From: Candidatus Thiodiazotropha sp. (ex Epidulcina cf. delphinae)
GTDB lineage: Bacteria > Pseudomonadota > Gammaproteobacteria > Chromatiales > Chromatiaceae
Length of the DNA stretch: 64,000 bases
Assembly: GCA_025656455.1 (NCBI GenBank)
Contig: JAHXHS010000003.1
Coordinates: forward strand, 62,001-126,000
Reading direction: 5' to 3'
A program made the translations under genes and the position numbers. The stretch's first letter is position 1, and the number at the start of each line of letters is the position of its first letter. Under the pieces are notes generated by a model. The model saw nothing but the letters and a program-made list of their open reading frames with translations, made no database searches and had not been told where the DNA came from. Positions 54,519-62,932 of the stretch are shown here, in pieces.

Positions 54519-54986
54519 ATGAAAAATTTTTTAACTCTGATAAGCGATTGTCTCGGCGATGTCGGGGAGATCATGCCCTGGGATCTCGATGAGCGGCTGG
54601 AAGCCAACCCGGATCTGCTGATCGTCGACGTGCGCGAACCCTATGAGTATGACGCAATGCATATCGAGGGTTCCCTTCTCGTTCCCCGGGGCATCCTGGA
54701 ATCCGCCTGCGAATGGGACTATGAAGAGACCATTCCCGAACTGGTCAAGGCGCGGGAGCGTGAGGTGGTGGTGGTCTGCCGTTCCGGTTATCGCAGCGTG
54801 TTGGCCGCCTCCTCCATGAAAAAGCTGGGTTTTCAGCATGTCGTCTCCCTCAAAACAGGCCTGCGGGGTTGGAATGACTATGAGCAACCCCTGGTGGACA
54901 AAGCCGGCAAGCCGGTCGAGGTCGAGCAGGCGGACGACTACTTCACCCCCAAACTGCGCCCGGATCAGCTCAGCCCGAAGCCCTAG
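54519..54986 (+). CDS. Rhodanese-domain protein
   Basis: 155 residues with one rhodanese domain. Active-site loop CRSGYR with the sulfur-carrying cysteine; LLIVDVREPYEYDAMHI at the front and GLRGWNDYEQPL at the back. It probably carries persulfide sulfur. ATG 54519 gives the longer family-like N-terminus (MKNFLTLISDCLGD) but lacks a ribosome-binding site, because the MITE-like element ends just upstream. ATG 54573 has GGGGAG 5 bases before it and could be the actual start. Confidence 0.85.
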   Translation: MKNFLTLISDCLGDVGEIMPWDLDERLEANPDLLIVDVREPYEYDAMHIEGSLLVPRGILESACEWDYEETIPELVKAREREVVVVCRSGYRSVLAASSMKKLGFQHVVSLKTGLRGWNDYEQPLVDKAGKPVEVEQADDYFTPKLRPDQLSPKP

Positions 54987-55005
54987 ATGAGCTGTTTTAA
55001 ACAGT

Positions 55006-55231
55006 CCGCAAATGAACGCAAATAAACGCTAATGTGGCAACAAGCTTGAGGAGAGCCGTAGGGTGCGGCCCTGCCGCACCATCAGCGTGTCGGATCAAAC
55101 GGAAAGATGGTTAATCGCGTTGTGTGCAGTCTCAATGGAGCATGGATCTGTAGACGCTATTCGGTGCGGCAGGGCCGCACCCTACCACTCCCCCCCTCCC
55201 AACATATAGCGAAATTCGCGTTCATTTGCGG
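55006..55231. mobile_element. 226-bp MITE-like element with 14-bp terminal repeats
   Basis: CCGCAAATGAACGC (55006-55019) and GCGTTCATTTGCGG (55218-55231) are perfect inverted termini. Inside are two opposed copies of the 23-base GC-rich hairpin motif (55058-55080 and 55163-55185) also found in the 251-bp element. There is no coding capacity. It fills most of the gap between the rhodanese and cysG genes. Confidence 0.7.
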
Positions 55232-55278
55232 GCATGAATCTAAAACCTTACAGCTTCGAATGACGGCCTGGGAATGAT

Positions 55279-56703
55279 TCAAAAATCAACCGGCGAAGTG
55301 GCGCCCTGTTCGGAGTGGGGCGGGGCCTCATACCAGGCTAGCTTTTCTTGTAGATTCACCACCCGGCCGACAATGATCAGGGTCGGCGGCTTGGGCCGTT
55401 CTCTCTCGACCACATCAAGAATGTTGTCCAAGGTGCCGGTAAAGACTCGTTGCATGTGGGTGGTGCCCTGTTGGATCAAGGCGATCGGCATATCCGCCTG
55501 CACACCGTGGTTTCGCAATTCCTTGCAGATCACGGGCAGGCCGACCAGGCCCATGTAGAAGACAATGGTCTGATGCGGCTGGGCCAGCATCTCCCAATTC
55601 AGGTTGATGCTGCCGTCTTTGAGGTGACCGGTGACAAAGGTCACTGATTGGGCGTAGTCGCGGTGAGTGAGGGGAATGCCGGCATAGGAGGCGCACCCGG
55701 CAGCGGCGGTAATGCCTGGGATGACCTGGAAGGGAACCCCCTCCGCTGCCAGGGTGTCGATCTCCTCGCCGCCTCTGCCGAAGATGAAAGGGTCTCCTCC
55801 CTTGAGACGCAGCACTCGCTTTCCCTGCTTGGCCAGCTTGGCCAAGAGTTGGTTGATCTCCTCCTGGCGCATGGCGTGCTTATCCCGCTCCTTGCCCACA
55901 TAGATATGCTCCGCCTCGTGACGGGTCATCTCCAGGATGGGTTTGGCCACCAGCCGGTCATACACCACCACGTCCGCCTGTTGCATCAGGCGCAGGGCGC
56001 GAAAGGTCAGCAGGTCGGGATCGCCGGGGCCGGCGCCGACCAGATAGACCTCGCCCGTCTCCTCGCTCAGCCTGGGATTGGCCAGGGCCTGCTCCATCAG
56101 CCGGTCGGCTTCGTCGTCGTGGCCGGAGAAGACCCTCTCGGCGACCCCGCCCTGTAACACTCGATCCCAGAACAGACGCCGGTCGGCGGGGTTGGTAAAG
56201 CGATCCTTCACGCGCTGGCGAAAGCGGTTGCAGAGATTCGCCAGACGTCCGTATCCGGCCGGAATCAGTGATTCCAGCCGGGAACGGATCAGGCGGGCCA
56301 GCACCGGCGATGCACCGCCGGTGGAGATCGCCGCGACCACTGGGGAGCGGTCGATGACAGAGGGGACGATGAAGCTGCAGAGCGCCGGCTGGTCGACCAC
56401 ATTGACCGGGATACGCAATGCATCGGCCAGTTCGGATATCCGGCGATTGACTGCGCTGCTGTCGGTTGCGGCGATAACCAGGTGGCAGCCTGTCAGATCC
56501 TCATCCTGGAACTCCCTTGGCTGATGGGTGAATCGGCCCATGTCACGCCAAGTGGTGAGATTGTGGTTCAGATCCGGGGACACCAGGATTACATCGGCGC
56601 CGGATTTGAGTAACAGCGCGGTTTTGCGCTCGGCAACGGCCCCCCCTCCAACAACCAGGCAGGGTCTGTTTTTAATATTGAGAAAGATGGGAAAAAAGTC
56701 CAT
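55279..56703 (-). CDS. cysG: Siroheme synthase (trifunctional)
   Basis: 474 residues. The N-terminal part (about 1-205) is precorrin-2 dehydrogenase/ferrochelatase, with NAD motif VVGGGAVAERKT and the aspartate-containing SFIVPSVIDRSPV. The C-terminal part (about 215-460) is uroporphyrinogen III C-methyltransferase, with VGAGPGDPDLLT, VYDRLV, LKGGDPFIFGRGGEE and FYMGL. It makes siroheme for sulfite reductases, including DsrAB. ATG 56703 is used. Divergent from the rhodanese gene at 56879. Confidence 0.96.
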   Translation of the reverse strand: MDFFPIFLNIKNRPCLVVGGGAVAERKTALLLKSGADVILVSPDLNHNLTTWRDMGRFTHQPREFQDEDLTGCHLVIAATDSSAVNRRISELADALRIPVNVVDQPALCSFIVPSVIDRSPVVAAISTGGASPVLARLIRSRLESLIPAGYGRLANLCNRFRQRVKDRFTNPADRRLFWDRVLQGGVAERVFSGHDDEADRLMEQALANPRLSEETGEVYLVGAGPGDPDLLTFRALRLMQQADVVVYDRLVAKPILEMTRHEAEHIYVGKERDKHAMRQEEINQLLAKLAKQGKRVLRLKGGDPFIFGRGGEEIDTLAAEGVPFQVIPGITAAAGCASYAGIPLTHRDYAQSVTFVTGHLKDGSINLNWEMLAQPHQTIVFYMGLVGLPVICKELRNHGVQADMPIALIQQGTTHMQRVFTGTLDNILDVVERERPKPPTLIIVGRVVNLQEKLAWYEAPPHSEQGATSPVDF

Positions 56704-56810
56704 ATAAACAACCGGATAATTTGAAATAAGTCAGGTTTCGACAGGGCTGATGGGACTCTATCATGAGTCAATCACCCTGAAAAACCTAAGGGTTTACAAG
56801 GTAATTCAGC

Positions 56811-56838
56811 TTGCAATATTTAAACACATTAATATACT
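56811..56838 (+). promoter_or_regulatory. Probable sigma-70 promoter of rhodanese gene
   Basis: TTGCAA at 56811-56816 and TATACT at 56833-56838, with a 16-base spacer, 40 bases before ATG 56879. The AT-rich surroundings may also hold the divergent cysG promoter. Confidence 0.5.
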
Positions 56839-56878
56839 AATACACCTTGGTTTTCATTTTTGAGGCGGCCCTGTCGTG

Positions 56879-57205
56879 ATGATAAAGGAAATTGACGCTG
56901 GTGATCTCCAGAACCGCATCGTCGAAGGCGATGAATACCTGCTGCTCGATATTCGTAGCGCGGGTGAACTGGTTCAGGGCGTGTTGCCCGATGCGGAGCA
57001 TCTGCCGATGCACCTTTTACCCTTGCGCATGAGCGAGTTGCCGAAAGACAAAGACGTCATCCTCTACTGTCACAGTGGGGCGCGCTCCTATCATGCCTGC
57101 GCCTATCTGACGCAGCAGGGCTTCGCTAACGTCATCAACCTGCGCGGCGGTATTCTCAACTGGGCAAGATCCGGTTACCAGCTGGCTGCCAGGTTGGCGA
57201 GTTAA
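56879..57205 (+). CDS. Single-domain rhodanese of the sulfur relay
   Basis: 108 residues. Rhodanese fold with the active loop CHSGARS carrying the catalytic cysteine; LLLDIRSAGEL and NLRGGILNWARSG complete the domain. In sulfur oxidisers a gene like this precedes tusA and dsrE2 and passes persulfide sulfur to TusA. ATG 56879 is used; the codon before it is GTG. It is followed by tusA after 158 bases, which contain a separate promoter. Confidence 0.92.
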   Translation: MIKEIDAGDLQNRIVEGDEYLLLDIRSAGELVQGVLPDAEHLPMHLLPLRMSELPKDKDVILYCHSGARSYHACAYLTQQGFANVINLRGGILNWARSGYQLAARLAS

Positions 57206-57275
57206 GGATTTTATCGGTCGGTGACTATCGATAGGGATAGCACGGATTTCAGCGGTACCCAGGCAGTGACCCTGC

Positions 57276-57304
57276 TTGCGTTTGTAGGGCGCATGACATA
57301 TAAA
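57276..57304 (+). promoter_or_regulatory. Possible promoter of tusA-dsrE2
   Basis: TTGCGT at 57276-57281 and TATAAA at 57299-57304 with a 17-base spacer; transcription would begin about 50 bases before tusA. Confidence 0.4.
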
Positions 57305-57363
57305 GGTCCGTCTGATTTTTCCACACATACCTAATACATTGATATATAGCTGGAGGTCATACC

Positions 57364-57594
57364 ATGGCAGATTTCGATCAAGAACTTGACGCAAGCGGAC
57401 TCAACTGCCCTCTGCCGATTCTGCGGGCGAAGAAAACCCTGAATGGTATGGAATCCGGAAAAATTCTCCACATCATTGCTACCGATCCAGGTTCAGTGAA
57501 GGATTTCGAGGCCTTTGCCAACCAGACCGGGAATGAGCTGATGGAATCCAAGGAAGTCGGCGGTAAATTTGAATTTCTGATCAAGAAGGTCTGA
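57364..57594 (+). CDS. tusA: Sulfur carrier protein TusA
   Basis: 76 residues, complete. The signature LDASGLNCPLPILRAKK contains the CPxP motif whose cysteine holds persulfide sulfur. In sulfur oxidisers TusA passes sulfur from rhodanese to DsrE-type carriers and to the cytosolic Dsr or Hdr-like oxidation systems. GGAGG lies 7 bases before ATG 57364. Downstream dsrE2 begins 39 bases after the stop. Confidence 0.95.
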   Translation: MADFDQELDASGLNCPLPILRAKKTLNGMESGKILHIIATDPGSVKDFEAFANQTGNELMESKEVGGKFEFLIKKV

Positions 57595-57633
57595 TCGACC
57601 GCCTGATCGGAACTTTTTTTGGAGACGATATCG

Positions 57634-58116
57634 ATGTCAGACGAAAAAAAGTTAGCCATTATTGCCACTAAAGGGTCGCTCGACTGGGCCTATCCTCCCT
57701 TTATTCTGGCTTCCACCGCAGCCGCATTGGGTTATGAAACCGAAATTTTCTTCACTTTTTACGGTTTGCAGTTGCTGAAAAAGAACCTTGACCTGGAGGT
57801 TACTCCCTTGGGCAATCCGGGGATGCCGATGCCGATGGGCATGGATAAGTGGTTTCCGGTGCTGGGCCTGGCGCTGCCTGGCATGCAGGGCATGATGACC
57901 GGGATGATGAAGAAAAAGATGGCCTCCAAGGGCATTGCCGATCTGGCGGAGTTGCGCGAGCTCTGCCAGGAAGCCGAAGTCAAATTGATCGCCTGTCAAA
58001 TGACCGTTGATCTGTTTGAGATGAATACCACTGAATTCATCGATGGCATCGAATATGCGGGCGCCGCCCGTTTTTTTGAATTCGCCGGTCAAAGCGATAT
58101 CTGCCTTTACATCTAA
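57634..58116 (+). CDS. dsrE2: DsrE2-type sulfur carrier
   Basis: 160 residues of the DsrE/F-like fold. The strand KLAIIATKGSLDWAYPPFILAS begins the domain (quoted: KLAIIATKGS, YPPFILAS). The conserved cysteine is in LIACQMTVDLF. A Met/Gly-rich hydrophobic stretch (PGMPMPMGMDKW, GMQGMMTGMMKKK) may bind a membrane, as proposed for DsrE2. ATG 57634 has GGAG 9 bases upstream. The rhodanese-tusA-dsrE2 order is that of purple and other sulfur oxidisers, and a strong terminator follows. Confidence 0.92.
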   Translation: MSDEKKLAIIATKGSLDWAYPPFILASTAAALGYETEIFFTFYGLQLLKKNLDLEVTPLGNPGMPMPMGMDKWFPVLGLALPGMQGMMTGMMKKKMASKGIADLAELRELCQEAEVKLIACQMTVDLFEMNTTEFIDGIEYAGAARFFEFAGQSDICLYI

Positions 58117-58138
58117 CCCGTTGTAAATGCAGTCACGG

Positions 58139-58167
58139 CGCCGCCCCACAAGGGCGGCGTTTTTTTT
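58139..58167 (+). terminator. Intrinsic terminator after dsrE2
   Basis: CGCCGCCC and GGGCGGCG form an 8-pair stem around CACAA and are followed by eight T. It ends 12 bases before the convergent fadL-like gene's stop. Confidence 0.92.
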
Positions 58168-58178
58168 GAGGTCGATGG

Positions 58179-59456
58179 TTACATGAAGTGCTTGGTCACG
58201 CCGAATCCCAGCAGATGGACACTGGAGTCATAGCTGCCATTGACTGCGGTGGTGCCGTTCAACTCCTCTCCCGCTACAGCGGACCTCGGGCTGTCGATGG
58301 TCCGTTCGTCGAATTTCACATACATGTATCCGGCATCGATGGTCCAGCCGCCGCTCAGCGTATGACCTATCCCCAGGCTGAAAAGCTGGCGGTCGGCGTC
58401 GGGCACTCTTGGACTGAAATATTTATCCCCCTGAGGGGTTTCGTCATAGGTATAACCTACCCGCAACTGGGTCGCCTCGCTAAAGTCATAGGTAGCGCCG
58501 AGGCGATAGGCGTTGGCGTTATCGAAGGCGTTTATGCTGGTGAAAATGGTGGAGCCGAACTCCTCGTTTTTAACCACCAGGGTATCAAAGGTGTTCCACC
58601 CGGTCCGTGTATAGTCGAATTCAATGGCGAGCTTGTCGGTGGTCTGATTGCGCACCCCGATCTGCAGTCTCCAGGGCAGCTCAAGGGTTGCCGTGACATT
58701 GTCTGAAAGATTCGCCGGGAGCACGCCGCCCTCGTCTTTGAGGGTGCCCTCGGCCTTGATCTTGGAGGAGGAGTGGTAGCTGCCGCCGAAACTCCAGTTA
58801 TCCACAACCAACAGAGCGCCGAGGTTGAAACCGACGCTACGGCCGTCGCCTTCGAGATTGAAGTTGGGATAGGTGGACATGTTGTTCAATTTACTGCTGA
58901 AAATGACCTCTCTCATCCAGTAATAATCGACACCGAAGGAGAGACTGGCCTGCTGGTTAACCTTGAAGGCCGCACTGGGACTGAACGCCACAATCTCCAG
59001 CTTGGTTTGGGTCGGGATGAATGAACCGACGGGATATTGGTCGTCAAAGGTCTCCAATGCCCAATCGGTCTCGAGCCCGAAGGGGGCATTGATTGAAATA
59101 CCCAGCGCCCACTCTTCGCTGAGCTGGTCATGTGCTGTGAGTACGGGGATGGCCACCACATCGTTGCCGTCGCTGTCGATATTGCCTGATCCCGTATCGA
59201 CACTCAGGTCGGGCTTCACCAATATCACGCCGGCAGCGGCGGAGCTACCCTCATGGAATGACATCGCGGCCGGGTTATAGGCAATGGCGCCCAAGGAATC
59301 GGGATTTGCCACCATGGCGTTGGATGTGGCCAGTCCAGTGATATTAAGCTCCGGGATGGCAAAACCGGATGCCTGGGCAGACTGATTCAGTGCGACGAGC
59401 GTCGAACCACAAATCAGCGCCAGACAAGAGCTTCGAAAGTGGGTGTGTTGATGCAT
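58179..59456 (-). CDS. FadL/TodX-family outer membrane transport protein
   Basis: 425 residues. Signal peptide ends near NQSAQA-SGFAIPE. The mature N-terminus SGFAIPELNITGLATSNA and AIAYNPAAMSFHEGS match the FadL hatch, followed by a 14-strand barrel ending in an aromatic residue (FGVTKHFM has Phe then Met). It would take up hydrophobic compounds such as fatty acids or aromatics. ATG 59456 is preferred over far-upstream starts because GGAGG lies 5 bases before it. Confidence 0.9.
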   Translation of the reverse strand: MHQHTHFRSSCLALICGSTLVALNQSAQASGFAIPELNITGLATSNAMVANPDSLGAIAYNPAAMSFHEGSSAAAGVILVKPDLSVDTGSGNIDSDGNDVVAIPVLTAHDQLSEEWALGISINAPFGLETDWALETFDDQYPVGSFIPTQTKLEIVAFSPSAAFKVNQQASLSFGVDYYWMREVIFSSKLNNMSTYPNFNLEGDGRSVGFNLGALLVVDNWSFGGSYHSSSKIKAEGTLKDEGGVLPANLSDNVTATLELPWRLQIGVRNQTTDKLAIEFDYTRTGWNTFDTLVVKNEEFGSTIFTSINAFDNANAYRLGATYDFSEATQLRVGYTYDETPQGDKYFSPRVPDADRQLFSLGIGHTLSGGWTIDAGYMYVKFDERTIDSPRSAVAGEELNGTTAVNGSYDSSVHLLGFGVTKHFM

Positions 59457-59742
59457 GCAGTCCTCCATCGAGTTGCTGTTGTTTTTGTCCAGACTCGTTT
59501 CGCATTGCTCGACCTCATGGGAAGCGATCCGACAGCCGAGCGACTTCCAAGCCGGTTCGCTTGCAATAAGTCGGGTCAGTGTGTCATTGAGTCTAGTGGA
59601 CAGGTTGCAAATTACCACAATCGGTTCAGAGTTAAAAAACTTCGTCGACGGCATTGTTGATCGCCGTTCCCTCACACCAGGGGTTTGTGGTATAAAAAGC
59701 GCTTATCCTCATAAAGAACAACTGATTAGGCAGCTTTAACCT

Positions 59743-60648
59743 ATGGCGGATCGAAGATTACAGGTTTTTCATACGGTTGCACGTCTTTTGAGTTTTACCA
59801 AGGCCGCTGAATCCTTGCACATGACCCAACCGGCGGTAACTTTCCAGGTTCGTCAGTTGGAAGAGTATTTCAACACCCGACTGTTCGATCGCACCCACAA
59901 CCGCATCAGCCTGACCGAAGCGGGCGAGCGGGTCTACGGCTATGCAGACAGGATATTCGACCTGTATACGGACATGGAAAACTCGGTGCGGGAGATGACC
60001 GGGGAGATCCGGGGTGCGCTGACCATTGGCGCCAGCACCACGATCGCGGAGTATATGCTGCCTTCCCTGTTGGGGGATTTCGGTGCCCGGTATCCCGAGG
60101 TCACCATCCATCTGCGGGTTTCTAACTCGGAAGGGATCGTCTCGATGGTGGAGAATAACACCATCGATCTAGGGGTCGTCGAGGCCCCGGTCGGGAATAA
60201 GAATCTGGTGGTTGAGGTGTGCCGACGGGATCAGCTGGTGGCGATCGTGCCGCCTAACCATGACCTGGCGGACCAAGAGTCCCTGAATATCGAGCAGTTG
60301 CTTAAGTATCCCTTTATCTGTCGTGAAGAAGGGTCGGGGACCCGAGAGGTGATCAATGAGTACCTGGGCAACTATTGTGATTCACCCTTGAATATATCCA
60401 TGGAGCTGGGCAGTCCCGAGGCGGTAAAGGGTGCGGTCGAGGCCGGGATGGGCGTTTCGGTGGTCTCCCGTGCGACGATTCAGAAAGAGCTTAAGTTGGA
60501 TACCCTGAGGGCGGTCAATCTTGTGCCTAAGCTGGAGCGGCCCTTCTCCTTTGTCCATCAGAAGCAGAAATTCCGATTGCGCGCCATGGAGGAGTTGCTC
60601 GATTTTGCCAGGGGATATTGCGAACTCCATGCTACGGAGCAGCTCTAG
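59743..60648 (+). CDS. LysR-family transcriptional regulator
   Basis: 301 residues. The N-terminal winged helix-turn-helix (RRLQVFHTVARLLSFTKAA, then HMTQPAVTFQVRQLEEYF) is followed by the substrate-binding domain. It resembles the CysL/CbbR-like subgroup (REEGSGTREVINEYL). The inducer is not known. It is divergent from the FadL-like gene with about 285 bases between them, so it may control that gene. Confidence 0.92.
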   Translation: MADRRLQVFHTVARLLSFTKAAESLHMTQPAVTFQVRQLEEYFNTRLFDRTHNRISLTEAGERVYGYADRIFDLYTDMENSVREMTGEIRGALTIGASTTIAEYMLPSLLGDFGARYPEVTIHLRVSNSEGIVSMVENNTIDLGVVEAPVGNKNLVVEVCRRDQLVAIVPPNHDLADQESLNIEQLLKYPFICREEGSGTREVINEYLGNYCDSPLNISMELGSPEAVKGAVEAGMGVSVVSRATIQKELKLDTLRAVNLVPKLERPFSFVHQKQKFRLRAMEELLDFARGYCELHATEQL

Positions 60649-60731
60649 TGTACCTCGTCATAGATACTGTAACATTCAGAGTCAGCCACATACGCCGGGA
60701 CGCCCCGATGGAAGCGCCCGGGAGCTAGGTC

Positions 60732-61124
60732 TTGCACATCGTCAGCGGACAGCAAGGCCTCGATTCAGATCAGCGGAAGCTACTGGATCTCTACACCCGG
60801 CTGGATCCGCAGGACCGGCGCACCCTGTGCTCTTTTGCTGCCTTCCTGGCCGGCCAGGATTCGTCAGTCGGTGGCCGGGAGGATGCGATCGTGCATCAAC
60901 CCGCGCCGATGGAACGGCCCCGCCCGGAGTCCGTGGTGAAGGCGATCAAACGCCTCTCCGCCAGCTATCACATGTTGCAGAGAGAGAAATTGCTCGACGA
61001 GACCTCTTCGCTGATGATGTCCCATGTGATGCAGGGAAGGGAAGCGGAATCGGTGATCGATGAACTGGAGGCGCTGTTCGCCAAGCACTACCAAGATTAC
61101 CTGGTGTCTGTCCGGAAACGCTGA
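60732..61124 (+). CDS. Conserved hypothetical protein
   Basis: 130 residues from TTG 60732, with GGGAG 8 bases upstream. Two helical segments are visible, LLDLYTRLDPQDRRTLCSFAAFLAG and VVKAIKRLSASYHMLQREKLLDE (quoted: LDPQDRRTLCSFAAFLAG, VVKAIKRLSASYHML), with a proline-rich linker between. No catalytic or DNA-binding motif and no signal peptide. It is probably co-transcribed with the permease gene 69 bases downstream. Function unknown. Confidence 0.75.
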   Translation: MHIVSGQQGLDSDQRKLLDLYTRLDPQDRRTLCSFAAFLAGQDSSVGGREDAIVHQPAPMERPRPESVVKAIKRLSASYHMLQREKLLDETSSLMMSHVMQGREAESVIDELEALFAKHYQDYLVSVRKR

Positions 61125-61193
61125 AACGATTGTGTAATGGTGATCGTATCCATCGGCTCATTGCAAGTTGAGGTTTTCAACTAGGTTGATCCC

Positions 61194-62264
61194 ATGCAGG
61201 CCATAACCAACTGGTTTAAAAGATATTTTTCTGACCCGCAGATCGTTTTTCTGACTCTCTTTCTAGTGCTTTTCTTTGGTGTCGTCATCACCATGGGGGA
61301 TATGCTCGCCCCGGTCTTGGCAAGCATTGTGGTGGCCTATCTGCTGGAGGGGATCGTGGCTCAGTTGGAGAAACGCTCCTGGCCCAGATCGATTTCGGTG
61401 GTGCTGGTGTTCATCTTGTTTCTGCTGTTTGTGGCGCTTGTCCTGCTGGGACTTCTGCCCTTGCTGTCGCGTCAGGTGACCGATTTTCTGCAACAGTTAC
61501 CCACCATGATCGCCATGGGTCAGCAGGCGCTGATGCAGCTACCCGAGCGCTATCCGGATCTGATCCCTCAGGATCAGGTGGACCAGTTGATCAGGCAGAT
61601 TCGCAATGAGATCGCATCTTTTGCCCAGCAGGCGGTCTCTTGGTCGCTGGCATCGGTGGTGGGCGTCATCACCCTGGTGGTGTACCTCATTCTGATGCCG
61701 TTATTGGTGTTCTTTTTTCTTAAGGACAAGAAGCTCATCATCGGCTGGTTCGTGGATTATCTTCCCAGGCATCGGCGATTCGCCGGCACGGTGTGGAGGG
61801 ATGTCGACAAGCAGATCGCCAACTATGTGCGGGGCAAGTTCTGGGAGATCATAACCGTCTGGGCTGTCAGTTTCATCACCTTCTCCCTGCTGGGGCTGAA
61901 TTATGCGCTCCTGCTCGCGGTCATGGTGGGGCTGTCGGTGATCATTCCCTACATCGGTGCTGCCGTTGTCACCATCCCGGTGCTCTTTATCGCCTGGTTT
62001 CAATGGGGCTGGTCATCGGATTTCGCCTGGCTTGCCTCGGCCTACTTCGTCATCCAGACCCTGGACGGGAATGTGTTGGTGCCGTTGCTGTTTTCCGAGG
62101 TGGTCAACCTGCATCCGGTGGCGATTATCGTTGCAATTCTGGTATTTGGCGGTTTTTGGGGGTTCTGGGGGGTGTTTTTCGCCATCCCCCTGGCCACCCT
62201 GGTGCAGGCGGTGCTCGCCGCCTGGCCGAAGAATACCCAGGAGGATGCCGTCGACAGTGCTTGA
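61194..62264 (+). CDS. AI-2E/PerM-family membrane transporter
   Basis: 356 residues. About seven to eight membrane helices, with a soluble helical insert near residues 95-145. Family blocks GLSVIIPYIGAAVVTIPVL and FVIQTLDGNVLVPLLFSE (quoted in part) are in the C-terminal half. Members export autoinducer-2 or act as Na+/H+ antiporters; the name does not fix the substrate. A long hairpin element follows the stop. Confidence 0.88.
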   Translation: MQAITNWFKRYFSDPQIVFLTLFLVLFFGVVITMGDMLAPVLASIVVAYLLEGIVAQLEKRSWPRSISVVLVFILFLLFVALVLLGLLPLLSRQVTDFLQQLPTMIAMGQQALMQLPERYPDLIPQDQVDQLIRQIRNEIASFAQQAVSWSLASVVGVITLVVYLILMPLLVFFFLKDKKLIIGWFVDYLPRHRRFAGTVWRDVDKQIANYVRGKFWEIITVWAVSFITFSLLGLNYALLLAVMVGLSVIIPYIGAAVVTIPVLFIAWFQWGWSSDFAWLASAYFVIQTLDGNVLVPLLFSEVVNLHPVAIIVAILVFGGFWGFWGVFFAIPLATLVQAVLAAWPKNTQEDAVDSA

Positions 62265-62286
62265 AAGCGTACTAGTCGGAAAAAAA

Positions 62287-62377
62287 CTCTCGCAAAGACG
62301 CAAAGATCGCCAAGAAAAAATAAATATGTTAAAAAACAATATGTTATAACTTTGCGATCTTTGCGTCTTTGCGAGAG
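62287..62377. repeat. Long hairpin element, copy A2
   Basis: CTCTCGCAAAGACGCAAAGA (from 62287) pairs with TCTTTGCGTCTTTGCGAGAG (to 62377), with an AT-rich centre. It resembles the hairpin at 43840-43935, and both are followed by TTGTCTTG. It sits 22 bases after the permease stop and may serve as terminator. Confidence 0.75.
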
Positions 62378-62511
62378 AAATTGTCTTGGCTAGGCCATCC
62401 TAATCCTGCCGTTGGCCGGTCGGGAATCGTCTTTATCGATAACAAGCCAAGCGGACCGGTGCAGCCGAATCCCATCTGACAGATGGGTCCGGCTGGGGGA
62501 AGGTCTAAGGT

Positions 62512-62706
62512 TCAAGCCGTTTTCTTGGTATTGATTCCCAGCATCGTCCAGAGTGGGCAAAAAGAGACAAGACCTGTGATCAGGGGGATAGCGCCAATGG
62601 CGCCCCACCAGTTGATCGGGTCGCTCAGCAGAAATCCCCAGGCGAGAATGGCCACTCCCGCGATAATCCGAATAATCCGCTCGATATTACCAACATTCTG
62701 AGTCAT
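62512..62706 (-). CDS. DUF2892 small membrane protein
   Basis: 64 residues with two hydrophobic segments, starting MTQNVGNIERIIRIIAGVA and containing PLITGLVSFCPLWTMLGI. This is the DUF2892 fold, equal to the membrane domain of the rhodanese YgaP. GGAGAAAACC lies upstream of ATG 62706. It may belong to one transcript with the Crp/Fnr regulator located 226 bases upstream on the same strand. Confidence 0.9.
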   Translation of the reverse strand: MTQNVGNIERIIRIIAGVAILAWGFLLSDPINWWGAIGAIPLITGLVSFCPLWTMLGINTKKTA

Positions 62707-62932
62707 GGTTTTCTCCTTAGTCAGTGTTCTTCCATAAACAGCAGGTTATAACGCAAGGCCCGCAAAGAAACGCAATGAACGCAAAGCCAATTGATAGATA
62801 GACATTTTTTTGTCCTTTGCATTTCACGGCGTATCTTTATTCAGTGAGAAGTCGGTGAAGGCCGCTCCGGCGCCGACTCGACAGGGAGGGAGAATACTCG
62901 CTGTCGTGGGAGGTGTATGTGACTAAGTCACA

